Under the pieces are notes generated by a model. It was not told where the DNA came from. It was given only the letters and a program-made list of their open reading frames with translations, and made no database searches. From NCBI RefSeq assembly GCF_004365655.1, contig NZ_SOEO01000003.1, positions 744,001-808,000 of the forward strand: a DNA stretch of 64,000 nt, in the 5' to 3' direction. The stretch is from Epilithonimonas xixisoli (lineage in GTDB: Bacteria > Bacteroidota > Bacteroidia > Flavobacteriales > Weeksellaceae). Shown piece by piece: positions 25,905 to 35,826 of the stretch (positions within the stretch are counted from its first letter, which is position 1; the number at the start of each line of letters is the position of its first letter). The position numbers were made by a program, and so were the translations under genes.

Positions 25905-26095
25905 TTACTAAACGCAATTTATGGAACAATAATTAATTTTTGTAAATATAAATATAAATTTCATCTGAGAAACAAAAATTTGATTTAATTTTTAAATATC
26001 TGATAATTAAATATTTATGTTAAAATATTGAGCTTCAAACATCATTATAGGGACTGTAGAAAATAACTTAATTCACTTCTAAACCCATAATTTGT

Positions 26096-26116
26096 GCAAT
26101 ATTGCACAAATTGTTG
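26096..26116. repeat. Perfect palindrome TTTGTGCAATATTGCACAAA
   Basis: This 20-base perfect palindrome lies in the middle of the divergent control region (approximate limits). It lacks the central CG of the LacI-type sites, so it would be a site for a different dimeric regulator or a transcript hairpin. Confidence 0.6.
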
Positions 26117-26491
26117 CTTTGTGACATTCCAAAATTTCAAAGATTGCAATTTGATTTTAATTAATTGAAAATCAAATAGTTGAATAATTTTTGTTTTATT
26201 GATTAGTCTCAGTTTTTATTAGAACTAAAAAGTCATTTTTCAAACAAAAAAATGTTAATTTTTCCAAAATTGAGGATGTTAAGTTAAATTTTGGTTAAAT
26301 AGTTTGACATTCAAATTAGCATTTAATGGTTGAAATCTATGGTTGAATTTGTTAAAATATGTTAATTAAAAAATTAGATTGAAAAATTAATATTTAGTTT
26401 AAATTATTGATTTATAATTGTTTATGTAATTATTTCTTTCTTTTTATTTTGTGATATTAAGGTAATGTTAATAGAAAATGTATTTTTTTTA

Positions 26492-26521
26492 TTTGTCAAT
26501 TAAAAAATAATCTTAGTTTAG
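26492..26521 (+). promoter_or_regulatory. Candidate Bacteroidota promoter of susC
   Basis: TTTG at 26492-26495 and TAGTTTAG at 26514-26521 are 18 bases apart and resemble the -33 TTTG and -7 TAnnTTTG elements, with one mismatch in the latter. The operator begins 37 bases after the start of the -7 box. Confidence 0.55.
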
Positions 26522-26550
26522 TCGAGTTGAGAATCTTTAAAAAAATTAAG

Positions 26551-26564
26551 TGCAATCGATTGCA
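26551..26564. promoter_or_regulatory. Perfect palindromic LacI-type operator before susC
   Basis: TGCAATCGATTGCA is a perfect palindrome, identical to the copy inside uxaB. It lies 72 bases before the susC start and just downstream of the inferred transcription start. Confidence 0.82.
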
Positions 26565-26636
26565 TTTTTGAACTAAAATTTTCGACACTATAAATAAGTA
26601 AAAAAATTATTACTAATTATAAAACTAAAAATATCT

Positions 26637-29600
26637 ATGAGTGGTTTAAGACTAGGTATCCAAAGCGCTTTTATAAAAACAACGATTGCATCTGTGTTTT
26701 TACTTCCTGCGTTTGGATTGGCTCAAGAGTTAATCAAGGTTTCCGGAAAAATTACTTCCGATCAAAGTAAGCCATTGCAAAATGTAGAAGTCACTGTGAA
26801 AAATTCTAAGTTTTCTACAATGACGGACAAAGCTGGAAGATATGAATTAAACGTTCCTAAAAATGCTGTTCTTGTTTTCCGTTCCAAAGGATTTGAGGAA
26901 GATGAAGTAGCAGTGAATGGAAAAACGGTTCACAATATAGTTCTGGCAAAAACTGGTTCTAATAAAGAAAATGCCATCGACGAAGTTGTATTGGTGGGAT
27001 ACACAACGGTTTCTAAAAAAGATGTTACCAATTCTATCGCTTCTGTGAAAGGTGAGCAGTTGGCAGATATGCCTGTAAACAGTGCTGCAGAAGCTATCCA
27101 AGGTAGAATGGCCGGAGTACAGGTGACTTTCGGAGAAGGATCTCCTGGTTCTGATCCGGAAATCAAAGTAAGAGGTGGAACATCCATCACGCAGGACAAC
27201 GCGCCATTGTACATCGTAGATGGAATCCAAATGGACAACGCATTGACTTTGATCTCTCCTAAAGAAATCGAATCTATCGAGGTTTTGAAAGATGCTTCTT
27301 CCACTTCAATCTATGGAGCTAGAGGTGCCAATGGTGTTGTTCTAATCACAACAAAAAGTGGTAGAAAAAATACCAAAACATCTGTAAATTACAACGGTTA
27401 TACTGGTGTACGTACCATAACAAAAAAGTTGGACGTGATGAGCCCGTACGATTTTGTTCAATATCAATACGAATTGTACAACAAAGATGGTTATCAGGAT
27501 CAGATTGACAAATTCGTTACTCTTTACGGTTCTTATCAGCCTACATACAACGAGGATGGATTCCTTACAGATGCAGGAATTGAAAAGTATAGAACGATAC
27601 AAACTAGAGATTGGCAAGAGGAAGTTTTCGGAAAAGAAGCGTTCAACTTCACACACAACTTGAACATTTCTGGTGGAACTGCCACTTCTGCATTCACATT
27701 GTCTTTGAACCACGTGGAAGAGGATGGAATTATGATCAATTCCGGATTCAAAAGAAATATGGCCAATTTCAAGTATGATTTTGACATTAGCAAAAAATTA
27801 AAAGTTGGATTGACGGCAAGATACAGTCAAACCTTCATCAATGGGGCAGGAACAGCTTCTACAGGATCTCAAAGTACAAACAGACTTAGAAATGTCATCC
27901 GATACAGACCTTTCGAAAATGGATTGAATGCTGGTGCAGGCTCAGACGAGTTTGATACAGATGATTTCGCAGCAACCAACTTGGTAAATCCGGTTTTGCT
28001 TTCTAATAACGAAATCAGATACAACAATACAGACAACTTATTCTTGAATGGTGTTATTACTTATAACATTGTTAAGGATTTGACTTTCAAAAGTGTGATT
28101 GGTTATGTGCAAAATGATCAGGAACTACAGCAGTTTTCGGGTCCAAAAACATATTTGTCAAGAACCAATGCAGATATGTCTGTGGTACAATTGACTAACA
28201 CGCAAACGAGAAGAATTACGAATACCAATACCTTGGCTTACAAAAAGAAAATTGGTAATCACAAAATGGACTTCTTGCTAGGTCAGGAGATTGTACAGAC
28301 AGATGGTAACAGATTGAACCTAAACGTAAAATGGTTGCCAACATCTTTGACTCCAGCTCAGGCTTTCGCCAACATCCAGTTAGCAATGCCACCTGCAGGG
28401 ATGATCCAAGATGCACCTTCCACTACAACTACAGTTGGTAGATTGGCATCTTTCTTCGCAAGAGCAAATTATATCTATAATAATAAGTACATCGCAACAG
28501 TCTCTGTAAGAAGAGATGGATCCAATTCTTTTGGACCAAACAACAGATGGGCAAACTTCCCGTCAGCGTCCTTAGCTTGGAAAATTGCAGAAGAAGATTT
28601 CTTGAAAGATTCCAGAATCGTAAATGATTTGAAACTACGTTTGGGCTACGGACAGTCTGGAAATGATAGAATTACACCATTCCTTTATGATACTTTCTAC
28701 AGTCCATCCACAGATTTTGGTTACACAGGAGGAACAGGAATTATCACTGGATCAGCGCCTGGAAACATTATGGCAAATCCTAATATCAAATGGGAGGCAA
28801 CCGTTTCTAGCAATGCAGGTATTGATTTTTCATTGTTTAATAACAAAGTTTATGGATCGATTGATGGATATGTTACAGATACAAAAGACTTATTATTGTT
28901 AGCAAAAATTCCTCAGACTTCAGGTTACGAATTCCAGTATCAAAACTCTGGGAAAACTCAGAACAAAGGTTTGGAGTTAGCTTTAGGAGCTATCATTGTT
29001 AGTAATGAAAATTTCTCTTGGAAAACAGACTTCAACATTGCACATAACAAGAATGTAATCAAAAGTTTAGGCTCTTTGACAGAGTCTGGAACAGATTATT
29101 ACCTAGTTCCTTCAGGATGGGTTAATAACTTATTCGATTTCAAAGTGCAAGTGGGTCAGCCAGTTGGGATGTTCTATGGGTATGTAACAGAGGGTAGATA
29201 TGAGATCAGCGATTTTGATTTTAATGCTGCTAACAATACTTACAAGCTGAAAGATGGTATTCCTTCTACAACCAACGTTGCTTTAGGAAACAGAGCGGCA
29301 CAACCAGGAGATTTGAAATTGAGAGATGTGAATGGAGACGGAATCATCGATACAAAAGATCAAACCGTTCTTGGAAATGCGCAACCTAAGTTTTATGGAG
29401 GTTTCAACCAGACTTTCAAGTACAAAAACTTTGATATGAGTTTGTTCTTCAACTTCTCTGTTGGGAACAAAGTTTACAATGCCAACAAAATGGAGTTTAC
29501 AACCAAATTCCAGTACACAGATCAGAATATGTTTGCAGAAATGGCAGACAGATGGAGATGGTTTGGTGATGATGGCGTAAAAGTGACAGACCCAACCGCA

Positions 29601-29924
29601 CTTGCCGCACTGAACGCCAACACCACAATGTGGACACCATCGGGAGGAAACTATTTCTTGCATTCTTATGCAATCGAAGATGGATCTTTCTTGAGGCTAA
29701 ACAACGTGACTCTTGGTTACACATTGCCAAAAGATGCTTTGAAAATGTTGGGAATTTCCAACTTCAGACTTTATGCAACAGCAAATAATGTATTTACAAT
29801 TACCGGTTATTCTGGATATGACCCAGAGGTAAGCACAAGAAAAAGTACGCTTACTCCAAACGTAGATTATGCAGCATTCCCGCGTAGCAGATTTTTCCTA
29901 ACAGGTGTTGATATAACTTTTTAA
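26637..29924 (+). CDS. SusC-family TonB-dependent outer-membrane receptor (pectin oligosaccharide importer)
   Basis: The 1095-residue protein imports oligosaccharides across the outer membrane using TonB energy. It has a signal segment (about 1-30, ending 'FGLAQE'), a carboxypeptidase-regulatory-like domain (about 32-110), a TonB-box-like 'EVVLVGYTTV' (about 118-127), a plug with 'IQGRMAGVQV' and 'IKVRGGTSI', the SusC signature 'YGARGANGVVLITTKSG' (about 226-242) and a beta-barrel ending in an aromatic ('FFLTGVDITF'). susD follows after 11 bases. Expression is probably controlled by the operator at 26551. Pectic substrates are inferred from the neighbours. Confidence 0.93.
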   Translation: MSGLRLGIQSAFIKTTIASVFLLPAFGLAQELIKVSGKITSDQSKPLQNVEVTVKNSKFSTMTDKAGRYELNVPKNAVLVFRSKGFEEDEVAVNGKTVHNIVLAKTGSNKENAIDEVVLVGYTTVSKKDVTNSIASVKGEQLADMPVNSAAEAIQGRMAGVQVTFGEGSPGSDPEIKVRGGTSITQDNAPLYIVDGIQMDNALTLISPKEIESIEVLKDASSTSIYGARGANGVVLITTKSGRKNTKTSVNYNGYTGVRTITKKLDVMSPYDFVQYQYELYNKDGYQDQIDKFVTLYGSYQPTYNEDGFLTDAGIEKYRTIQTRDWQEEVFGKEAFNFTHNLNISGGTATSAFTLSLNHVEEDGIMINSGFKRNMANFKYDFDISKKLKVGLTARYSQTFINGAGTASTGSQSTNRLRNVIRYRPFENGLNAGAGSDEFDTDDFAATNLVNPVLLSNNEIRYNNTDNLFLNGVITYNIVKDLTFKSVIGYVQNDQELQQFSGPKTYLSRTNADMSVVQLTNTQTRRITNTNTLAYKKKIGNHKMDFLLGQEIVQTDGNRLNLNVKWLPTSLTPAQAFANIQLAMPPAGMIQDAPSTTTTVGRLASFFARANYIYNNKYIATVSVRRDGSNSFGPNNRWANFPSASLAWKIAEEDFLKDSRIVNDLKLRLGYGQSGNDRITPFLYDTFYSPSTDFGYTGGTGIITGSAPGNIMANPNIKWEATVSSNAGIDFSLFNNKVYGSIDGYVTDTKDLLLLAKIPQTSGYEFQYQNSGKTQNKGLELALGAIIVSNENFSWKTDFNIAHNKNVIKSLGSLTESGTDYYLVPSGWVNNLFDFKVQVGQPVGMFYGYVTEGRYEISDFDFNAANNTYKLKDGIPSTTNVALGNRAAQPGDLKLRDVNGDGIIDTKDQTVLGNAQPKFYGGFNQTFKYKNFDMSLFFNFSVGNKVYNANKMEFTTKFQYTDQNMFAEMADRWRWFGDDGVKVTDPTALAALNANTTMWTPSGGNYFLHSYAIEDGSFLRLNNVTLGYTLPKDALKMLGISNFRLYATANNVFTITGYSGYDPEVSTRKSTLTPNVDYAAFPRSRFFLTGVDITF

Positions 29925-29935
29925 TTCAAAAAAAA

Positions 29936-31759
29936 ATGAAAAAACATAGACTTTTAATTGCAGTATTAAGTTGTACTCTTACTTTTTCTACAGTTACTTC
30001 TTGTAATGACTTTTTAGATGCAGAAAATATTTCCAATTCAAACGAAACACAACAATTTGATAGCACAGCCGATACCTTCACAGCATTAATTGGTGTTTAC
30101 AATCAAGTAATGGGTGATGATGGTTACGGACAAAGACTGAATCTGTATTTTCCGCAGTCCGCAGATGATTTCAAAACTTCAGGAGATTTCAACTGTAATG
30201 ACAGAAGAGGACTAAGTACTTATGGTGCTTGTACATCTAATCCAGATCTTAACAGACCTTTCCTTAAGTTATATTCAGGAATAGAAAGAGCCAATCTTGC
30301 TATCAAAAATATTCCATTGTCTCAAGTTTATCAAACGGGTTCTGCAGCAGATAAAAAATTGATGGATAGATATCTAGGAGAAGCCTACACTTTAAGAGCG
30401 CAATTCTATTATGATTTGATCAAAAACTGGGGCGATGTTCCAATGCAAATGGTACCATCTTCTGATTTAGAAACAGTTTATCTTCCGAAAACAGATAGAG
30501 ATATTATTTATGATAAAGTGTTGGAGGATCTTTCAGTTGCGTCCGCACTAGTTCCTTGGAGATCAGAGGCTGGTGGAAGTAACACTAGAATTACAAAAGC
30601 AGCTGTGAAAGGATTAAGAGCCAGAATTGCTTTGGCAAGAGCTGGATATTCTCTTAGAAGAGAACCAAGATTGATGACTCAAGGTTCCAATCCACAGGTT
30701 TATTACAAAATCGCTTATGATGAGTGTAAAGACATCATCCAATCTGGGCAACACGGTCTCAATGCAAATTTCGAAGCAGTTTTCAGAGCATTGCACGACA
30801 ATACACAGGATGCAGCCAATGAGGTAATCTATGCAGCGGGTGCATTCGGAGGTAACTCCAGAACAGATAGTAAAATCGGTTACTACAACGGAATGAGACA
30901 CGACAATGCTTCGTCTTGGCAAAGTAGTGGTGGGATCAATGCCATTGCAACTTACTTCTACGAGTTCGGGAAGTTTGATGGAAGAAGAGATATCACTGTC
31001 GCTTCAATTCAAATCAATGCAAGTAATCAGGCCATTCCAACAACTGGTGTTTTATCTACAGATGGAAAATTCAGAAAATCTTGGACTAGTATCACCGGAT
31101 CATCTCAAAATCTTGCGATTGACTGGCCAATGATCAGATATTCTGATATCCTTCTAATGTTTGCAGAAGCAGACAACGAGTTGAATGGCTCACCTTCTGC
31201 GGAAGCAGTCAATGCAGTTCAACAAGTTAGAAACCGTGCTTATGCAGGAAATATTGGGCAAGCGGGAACTATACCAACAGACAAAACAGGATTCTTTAAT
31301 TACATCGTTCAAGAAAGATTACTAGAATTTGGTGGTGAAGGTCTTAGAAAATATGACTTAATTCGTTGGAACCTTTTGGCTACCAAAATTGCTGAAACAA
31401 AACAAAAGCTTGCAGAATTACAGAATGGAACTGGTAGATATGCGAATGTTCCTTCCATTATCTATTATAAAATAACGCCTTACGACAGAACAAGATCTGC
31501 GGCAGCGCAAATTTCTGCAATGGATTATTATGTTCCGGCAGGAGTGAGCAAAGCAGATGTTTTCTACACACCTGCGCCATCCACAGATCCAGCTGGTTAT
31601 CTGAAAGCAAACTGGAGAGTCGCTATTACGGCAGATTACATCAGCAGTCCAGCGAAAGGTTATGCTCAATATTTTGAAGCAAACAGAAAAGAGTTGTTCC
31701 CAATCTATGACGATATCATATTGTCAAACTATAATCTAAAACAAGATTACGGCTACTAG
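29936..31759 (+). CDS. SusD/RagB-family surface glycan-binding lipoprotein
   Basis: The 607-residue lipoprotein (lipobox 'TVTSC', Cys23) forms the lid of the SusC barrel and binds oligosaccharides. It shows SusD_N and RagB features: 'YNQVMGDDGYGQ' near the N-terminus, 'RYLGEAYTLRAQFYYDLIKNWGDV', 'KAAVKGLRARIALA' (TPR-like helices) and the C-terminal 'RYSDILLMFAEADNEL', 'RLLEFGGEGLRKYDLIRW'. It pairs with the SusC gene 11 bases upstream. The following gap carries a strong stem-loop (31824-31852) before the lyase genes. Confidence 0.93.
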   Translation: MKKHRLLIAVLSCTLTFSTVTSCNDFLDAENISNSNETQQFDSTADTFTALIGVYNQVMGDDGYGQRLNLYFPQSADDFKTSGDFNCNDRRGLSTYGACTSNPDLNRPFLKLYSGIERANLAIKNIPLSQVYQTGSAADKKLMDRYLGEAYTLRAQFYYDLIKNWGDVPMQMVPSSDLETVYLPKTDRDIIYDKVLEDLSVASALVPWRSEAGGSNTRITKAAVKGLRARIALARAGYSLRREPRLMTQGSNPQVYYKIAYDECKDIIQSGQHGLNANFEAVFRALHDNTQDAANEVIYAAGAFGGNSRTDSKIGYYNGMRHDNASSWQSSGGINAIATYFYEFGKFDGRRDITVASIQINASNQAIPTTGVLSTDGKFRKSWTSITGSSQNLAIDWPMIRYSDILLMFAEADNELNGSPSAEAVNAVQQVRNRAYAGNIGQAGTIPTDKTGFFNYIVQERLLEFGGEGLRKYDLIRWNLLATKIAETKQKLAELQNGTGRYANVPSIIYYKITPYDRTRSAAAQISAMDYYVPAGVSKADVFYTPAPSTDPAGYLKANWRVAITADYISSPAKGYAQYFEANRKELFPIYDDIILSNYNLKQDYGY

Positions 31760-31823
31760 GAAGCCCATTCCTATTCTATAGAATTTTTAAGTTTTTATAT
31801 TTTTAATTTTTTTTGAAGATTCA

Positions 31824-31852
31824 CTCTATCAGAGTTTTATACTCTGGTAGAG
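31824..31852 (+). other. Stem-loop in the susD-lyase gap
   Basis: The 12-base arms CTCTATCAGAGT and ACTCTGGTAGAG pair with one G-T pair around TTTAT. No T-run follows, so it looks like an RNA-stabilising or processing structure rather than a simple terminator. Confidence 0.65.
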
Positions 31853-32003
31853 CTGATTCTAAGGACTTTGTTGTCTTTAATCAAAAAAATATTCGAGCTA
31901 TTATTTAAAATTAGTTAATGAAAAAGGTCTGAAGAAGAAAACACTAATTACAATAATTAAAACATTTTTTACCTGAAACAATTAACTCATTAAATATAAT
32001 TAG

Positions 32004-34571
32004 ATGAATAAAATTAAATTACTTTATGTTTTCCTATTGCTTGCTTTCACGCAGGTAACGGGACAATCTGTGACACTCGGCGAGTCGGGTGGATGGCTAG
32101 AAACTGCCTACGTAAAATGGCAACCTGTAGAAGGTGCTGGCAGATACAATGTTTACTACTCCGGTGAAGGTGTTGTGAACAAAAAGGTTGATGACTATTT
32201 GATCCGTAGTTACGGTTCGTATTTCAGAGCAGATGTTCTGGGACTTAAAGCTGGTTCTTACACAATCTCTGTAAGTCCAGTAATTGGTGGTGTAGAAGCG
32301 CCAGGAGCAACTACAAGTACACTAACAGTTTTGCCTCACGACAGAAACGGTTTTGCTTTTGCAAACGGAAGAGTTCCTGGAGGTTACAAAGCAGACGGAA
32401 CGCCTAAAGATAATGCGGTTATTATTTACATCACTCAAAATAGCAAGAATAATGTGACTTTTGATGTGGTGACAAATAACAAAGGAAACACAACAAATTA
32501 TGTTGGATTTCAAAACATTATTTCTGGAATCAAAAAAGGGTACGAAAACAGACCTTTTATTTTCAGATTGGTAGGGAATATCACAGATTTCGCTACTATG
32601 GAAGGTGGAGACATTGTGTTGGAAAACAAAAACAATACAAACAGCCACATCACTGTAGAAGGTGTTGGAAACGATGCTACTGCAAACGGATGGGGAATTC
32701 GTGTTAAAAATGCGACCAATATCCAGATCAACAATCTTGGTTTCCTAAACTGCGACAGTAGTGAAGGTGACAATATCGGGATGCAACAAAACAACACGCA
32801 CATCTGGGCTCACAACAACGACTTGTTCTACGGAAACGCTGGTAGCGACGCAGATCAAATCAAAGGTGATGGTGCCTTGGACAACAAAGGAACTACTTTC
32901 GCAACTTATGCTTACAACCACTTCTGGGATTCTGGAAAAGGAAGTTTGCTAGGATTGAGCGAGGGTTCTAATGCAGGATTGTATGTAACTTATCACCACA
33001 ACTGGTTCGATCATTCAGATTCTAGACATCCAAGAGTACGTTATTATTCAGCTCACATTTACAACAATTATTTTGATGGCGTTTCTAAATACGGTTCAGG
33101 TTCTACTTTGGGTTCTTCTCTTTTTGTAGAAAACAACTATTTCAGAAATTCTAAAAATCCAATGATGATCTCTATGCAGGGAACAGACGTTTGGAGTCCA
33201 TCAAAACAAATGAACGATCCAGGCAACCAAGGAACTTTCTCTGGTGAAAATGGTGGAATGATCAAAGCATTCAACAATGTAATTGATACAGATATCGCGA
33301 CAAATTCTATGCGTTTTGTGGCGTATGGAGATCCTAATCCAGAATTCAATATTCCTGGAAAAATCAGTTCAACAGTAGATTTTGATGCTTATTTGGCGAC
33401 AACTCGTGGTGAGGAAGTTCCAAACACGGTTAAGTCTTTCAGAGGTGCTAACACTTACAACAACTTTGATACAGATGCAGATCTTTATGTAAAAAATCTT
33501 GTAGTAGAAGACCCAACGGTTGCTAGAGATAAAGTTAAAGTTTATGCTGGTAGAGTACAAGGTGGCGACATCAAATGGGCTTTTGATAATCTTATAGATG
33601 ACAAATCTTATGCAGTAATCCCAGCGCTTAAAGCTTTATTGACTGGTTACGGAACTTCTTTGGTTTACATCCAAGCAGAAGCGCCAAGTAGCCAAACATT
33701 GGTAAATACTTCTGGAAACAAAGATCAAACAGTTGCAGAAAATGTTGCAATTGCACCAATCGTGTTTACTTGGGGTGGAGATGCGACTGACGTTGCCATC
33801 ACAGGATTACCTGCAAATGGACTTACTGTAACGAAAAATGCATCGGCTAAAACAGCGACTATCACTGGAACGCCAACTGCAAGTACGGCTTACTCAGTAA
33901 CTACAACTGGTGGATCTGGAGCGTCAATCTCAATAAGTGGATCTGTGACGGTTGGAACTACGCCTCCTCCTGCAAGTGGTGGTGAGATTCATAACTTCAC
34001 AACTTCAGAAAAAGTGAGTACTTTCTACTCAATTACTGGAAATATGAATTCTACAAATGGTTCTCAAACTTACGACGGAAACACTTTGACAAGACGTATC
34101 AAAATAGAATCTTCTACCAACATCAGTTATACAACTACGGAAGAATCTACTTTAACTTTAGTTTTTGATGCAGATTTTAGCAAAAAAATTAAGTTTAATG
34201 GTGAGAATTATACGGCTACAAACGGTGTTCTTGTAATTCCAAATGTTCCAGCTGGTACTCACGCTATCACAAAAGGTGATACGACGAATTTGTTCTACAT
34301 CAAAACGGTTTATGCAAATATGGCGACAAGTGATATCAACAAAGCTCAAGTGTCTGTATATCCAAATCCAGTTTCTGATGTATTAAGAATCAACACAGCT
34401 GGACAGAAAATTCTTAATGTGAAAGTTTACAGTTTTGCTGGAAATGTAGTTAAGAATATCACAGAAGTAAAAGGTGATTCAGTTGATTTAAGAAATCTGA
34501 ATACAGGAAACTATATCGTGACTATCACAACAGATAAAGGTACAGTGACCAAAAAAATTATCAAAAAATAA
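32004..34571 (+). CDS. Multi-domain PL1 pectate lyase with T9SS type A sorting domain
   Basis: The enzyme would cleave de-esterified homogalacturonan by beta-elimination, giving unsaturated ends. The 855-residue protein has a signal peptide (to about residue 20, 'TQVTGQ'), a fibronectin III-like domain (about 25-105), a PL1 parallel beta-helix (about 115-500; 'GWGIRVKNATNIQINNLGF', 'DQIKGDGALD', 'YVTYHHNWFDHSDSRHPRVR'), a putative Ig domain (about 561-650), a CBM-like beta-sandwich (about 658-770; 'LTLVFDADFSKKIKFNG', 'LFYIKTVYA') and a T9SS tail (about 778-855, 'VSVYPNPVSDVLRI'). The His-Pro-Arg-Val-Arg segment holds the catalytic Arg of PL1. It acts at the surface or outside the cell, feeding SusCD. 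Confidence 0.9.
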   Translation: MNKIKLLYVFLLLAFTQVTGQSVTLGESGGWLETAYVKWQPVEGAGRYNVYYSGEGVVNKKVDDYLIRSYGSYFRADVLGLKAGSYTISVSPVIGGVEAPGATTSTLTVLPHDRNGFAFANGRVPGGYKADGTPKDNAVIIYITQNSKNNVTFDVVTNNKGNTTNYVGFQNIISGIKKGYENRPFIFRLVGNITDFATMEGGDIVLENKNNTNSHITVEGVGNDATANGWGIRVKNATNIQINNLGFLNCDSSEGDNIGMQQNNTHIWAHNNDLFYGNAGSDADQIKGDGALDNKGTTFATYAYNHFWDSGKGSLLGLSEGSNAGLYVTYHHNWFDHSDSRHPRVRYYSAHIYNNYFDGVSKYGSGSTLGSSLFVENNYFRNSKNPMMISMQGTDVWSPSKQMNDPGNQGTFSGENGGMIKAFNNVIDTDIATNSMRFVAYGDPNPEFNIPGKISSTVDFDAYLATTRGEEVPNTVKSFRGANTYNNFDTDADLYVKNLVVEDPTVARDKVKVYAGRVQGGDIKWAFDNLIDDKSYAVIPALKALLTGYGTSLVYIQAEAPSSQTLVNTSGNKDQTVAENVAIAPIVFTWGGDATDVAITGLPANGLTVTKNASAKTATITGTPTASTAYSVTTTGGSGASISISGSVTVGTTPPPASGGEIHNFTTSEKVSTFYSITGNMNSTNGSQTYDGNTLTRRIKIESSTNISYTTTEESTLTLVFDADFSKKIKFNGENYTATNGVLVIPNVPAGTHAITKGDTTNLFYIKTVYANMATSDINKAQVSVYPNPVSDVLRINTAGQKILNVKVYSFAGNVVKNITEVKGDSVDLRNLNTGNYIVTITTDKGTVTKKIIKK

Positions 34572-34632
34572 CCCTACATAATTTAATGTCAGTCTGTAGA
34601 TTTCAGATCACATTATTTAAATGTTAAATATT

Positions 34633-34666
34633 ACAGGTTTTCATCCCGCACGGGGTGAAAACTTGT
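34633..34666 (+). repeat. Palindromic element after the PL1 gene
   Basis: ACAGGTTTTCATCCCG pairs with CGGGGTGAAAACTTGT (two G-T pairs) around CA, with no T-run after it. It lies in the gap before the first pectin methylesterase. Confidence 0.7.
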
Positions 34667-34731
34667 ATATTTAAAAAAGATGAAGTTTTTTAGGAAACTT
34701 TCAAATGAAAAATAAAAATTAGAAATTAAAA

Positions 34732-35757
34732 ATGAAGCAGTCCAAAATCAAAAACTTTTTATTGTTTTTTTCTTTCGTTTTCGTTTTGATTAGTATCAAT
34801 TCTTTCAGCGTTATCAATCGTGATTCTGAAAAAATTTATACAGTCGCAAAAGACGGTTCTGGAGATTTCCAAACAGTACAAGAAGCAATTGATGCAATTG
34901 GAAACGGACTTCAAACTACCACAAAAATTTTTATTAAAAAAGGAACTTACAAAGAGAAAATCACAGTTCCGGCAACCAAAGGTCCAATCACTTTTGAAGG
35001 TGAAAGTCTTAAAGAAACAATTATTGTTAATGACGATTTCGCTTCAAAGAAAAATGCCGATGGAAAAGAATTCGGTACCACAGGTTCTTCTACAATTTTT
35101 ATTTTTTCTGATAATTTCTCTGCGAAGAATCTCACATTCCAAAATGACGCGGGCAAAGTCGGACAAGCTGTTGCTGTTTTAATTACAGGCGACAGAGCTA
35201 TTTTTGAGAACTGTAGATTTCTTGGATTTCAGGACACATTATATTTGAAAGGTCAGCAAGACGATCCTTCAAAAACGAAAGACATTCGCCATTATTTCAA
35301 AAATTGTTACATCGAGGGAACCACGGATTTTATCTTCGGAGCGGCAACGGCAGTTTTCCAAAATTGTGAGATTTATGCGAAAGAATCGGCAACTTATCTC
35401 ACAGCCGCTTCAACACCGGAAGGCAAAAAATATGGTTTTGTTTTTATCGATTGTAAAATCACGGGCGAGGCAAAATCTCAATCCGTTTATCTCGGCAGAC
35501 CTTGGCGACCGTTTGCGAAAACAGTTTTCATTAATACAGAAATCAGCAACGTCATAAAGCCAGAAGGTTGGCACAATTGGAACAAACCCGATGCGGAGAA
35601 AACCACTTTCTACGGAGAATATAACTCCAAAGGAATCGGATCCAACTCTGAAAAAAGAGTTTCCTGGTCTCATCAATTATCAAAAAAAGAAGCCAAAGAA
35701 TATTCCATCAAAAAAATCCTTGCAGGAAAAGACAACTGGAATTTCAAAATAAAATAA
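34732..35757 (+). CDS. Pectin methylesterase (CE8), copy 1
   Basis: The enzyme removes methyl groups from homogalacturonan so that lyases and polygalacturonase can act. The 341-residue protein has an N-terminal hydrophobic export segment (about 8-26) and a complete CE8 beta-helix: 'DGSGDFQTVQEAIDAI', 'GQAVAV' (Gln of the oxyanion hole), 'LGFQDTLY' (Asp acid), 'GTTDFIFGAA' (Asp nucleophile) and 'LGRPWRPFAKTVF' (substrate Arg). All key residues are present. No T9SS tail is seen, so it is probably periplasmic or membrane-anchored. The downstream CE8 at 43935 shares the ending 'RVSWSHQLSKKEAKEY'. Confidence 0.93.
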   Translation: MKQSKIKNFLLFFSFVFVLISINSFSVINRDSEKIYTVAKDGSGDFQTVQEAIDAIGNGLQTTTKIFIKKGTYKEKITVPATKGPITFEGESLKETIIVNDDFASKKNADGKEFGTTGSSTIFIFSDNFSAKNLTFQNDAGKVGQAVAVLITGDRAIFENCRFLGFQDTLYLKGQQDDPSKTKDIRHYFKNCYIEGTTDFIFGAATAVFQNCEIYAKESATYLTAASTPEGKKYGFVFIDCKITGEAKSQSVYLGRPWRPFAKTVFINTEISNVIKPEGWHNWNKPDAEKTTFYGEYNSKGIGSNSEKRVSWSHQLSKKEAKEYSIKKILAGKDNWNFKIK

Positions 35758-35778
35758 TTAATAGTCGCCCAAAAAACT

Positions 35779-35797
35779 CCCTCTCCTTTGGAGAGGG
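35779..35797. repeat. Perfect hairpin CCCTCTCC-TTT-GGAGAGGG
   Basis: The 8-base GC-rich arms have a 3-base loop and are followed by TTGGGGTGAGG. This is a familiar bacterial intergenic repeat wording. It lies in the 69-base gap before the DUF4861 gene. Confidence 0.75.
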
Positions 35798-35826
35798 TTG
35801 GGGTGAGGAAAATAAAAATATTAAAA

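Larger units (their letters stand above)
25856..26636. promoter_or_regulatory. Divergent control region of the pectin locus
   Basis: This 781-base, very AT-rich gap lies between the divergent kduI and susC units. Operators lie at both ends (25891-25904 and 26551-26564), a promoter-like pair lies before susC (26492-26521), and the susC leader is long. The middle (about 25960-26480) holds no gene that I can support and no clear hairpin. Near 26096-26116 there is a TTTGTGCAATATTGCACAAA palindrome, a different word from the operator. Confidence 0.7.
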
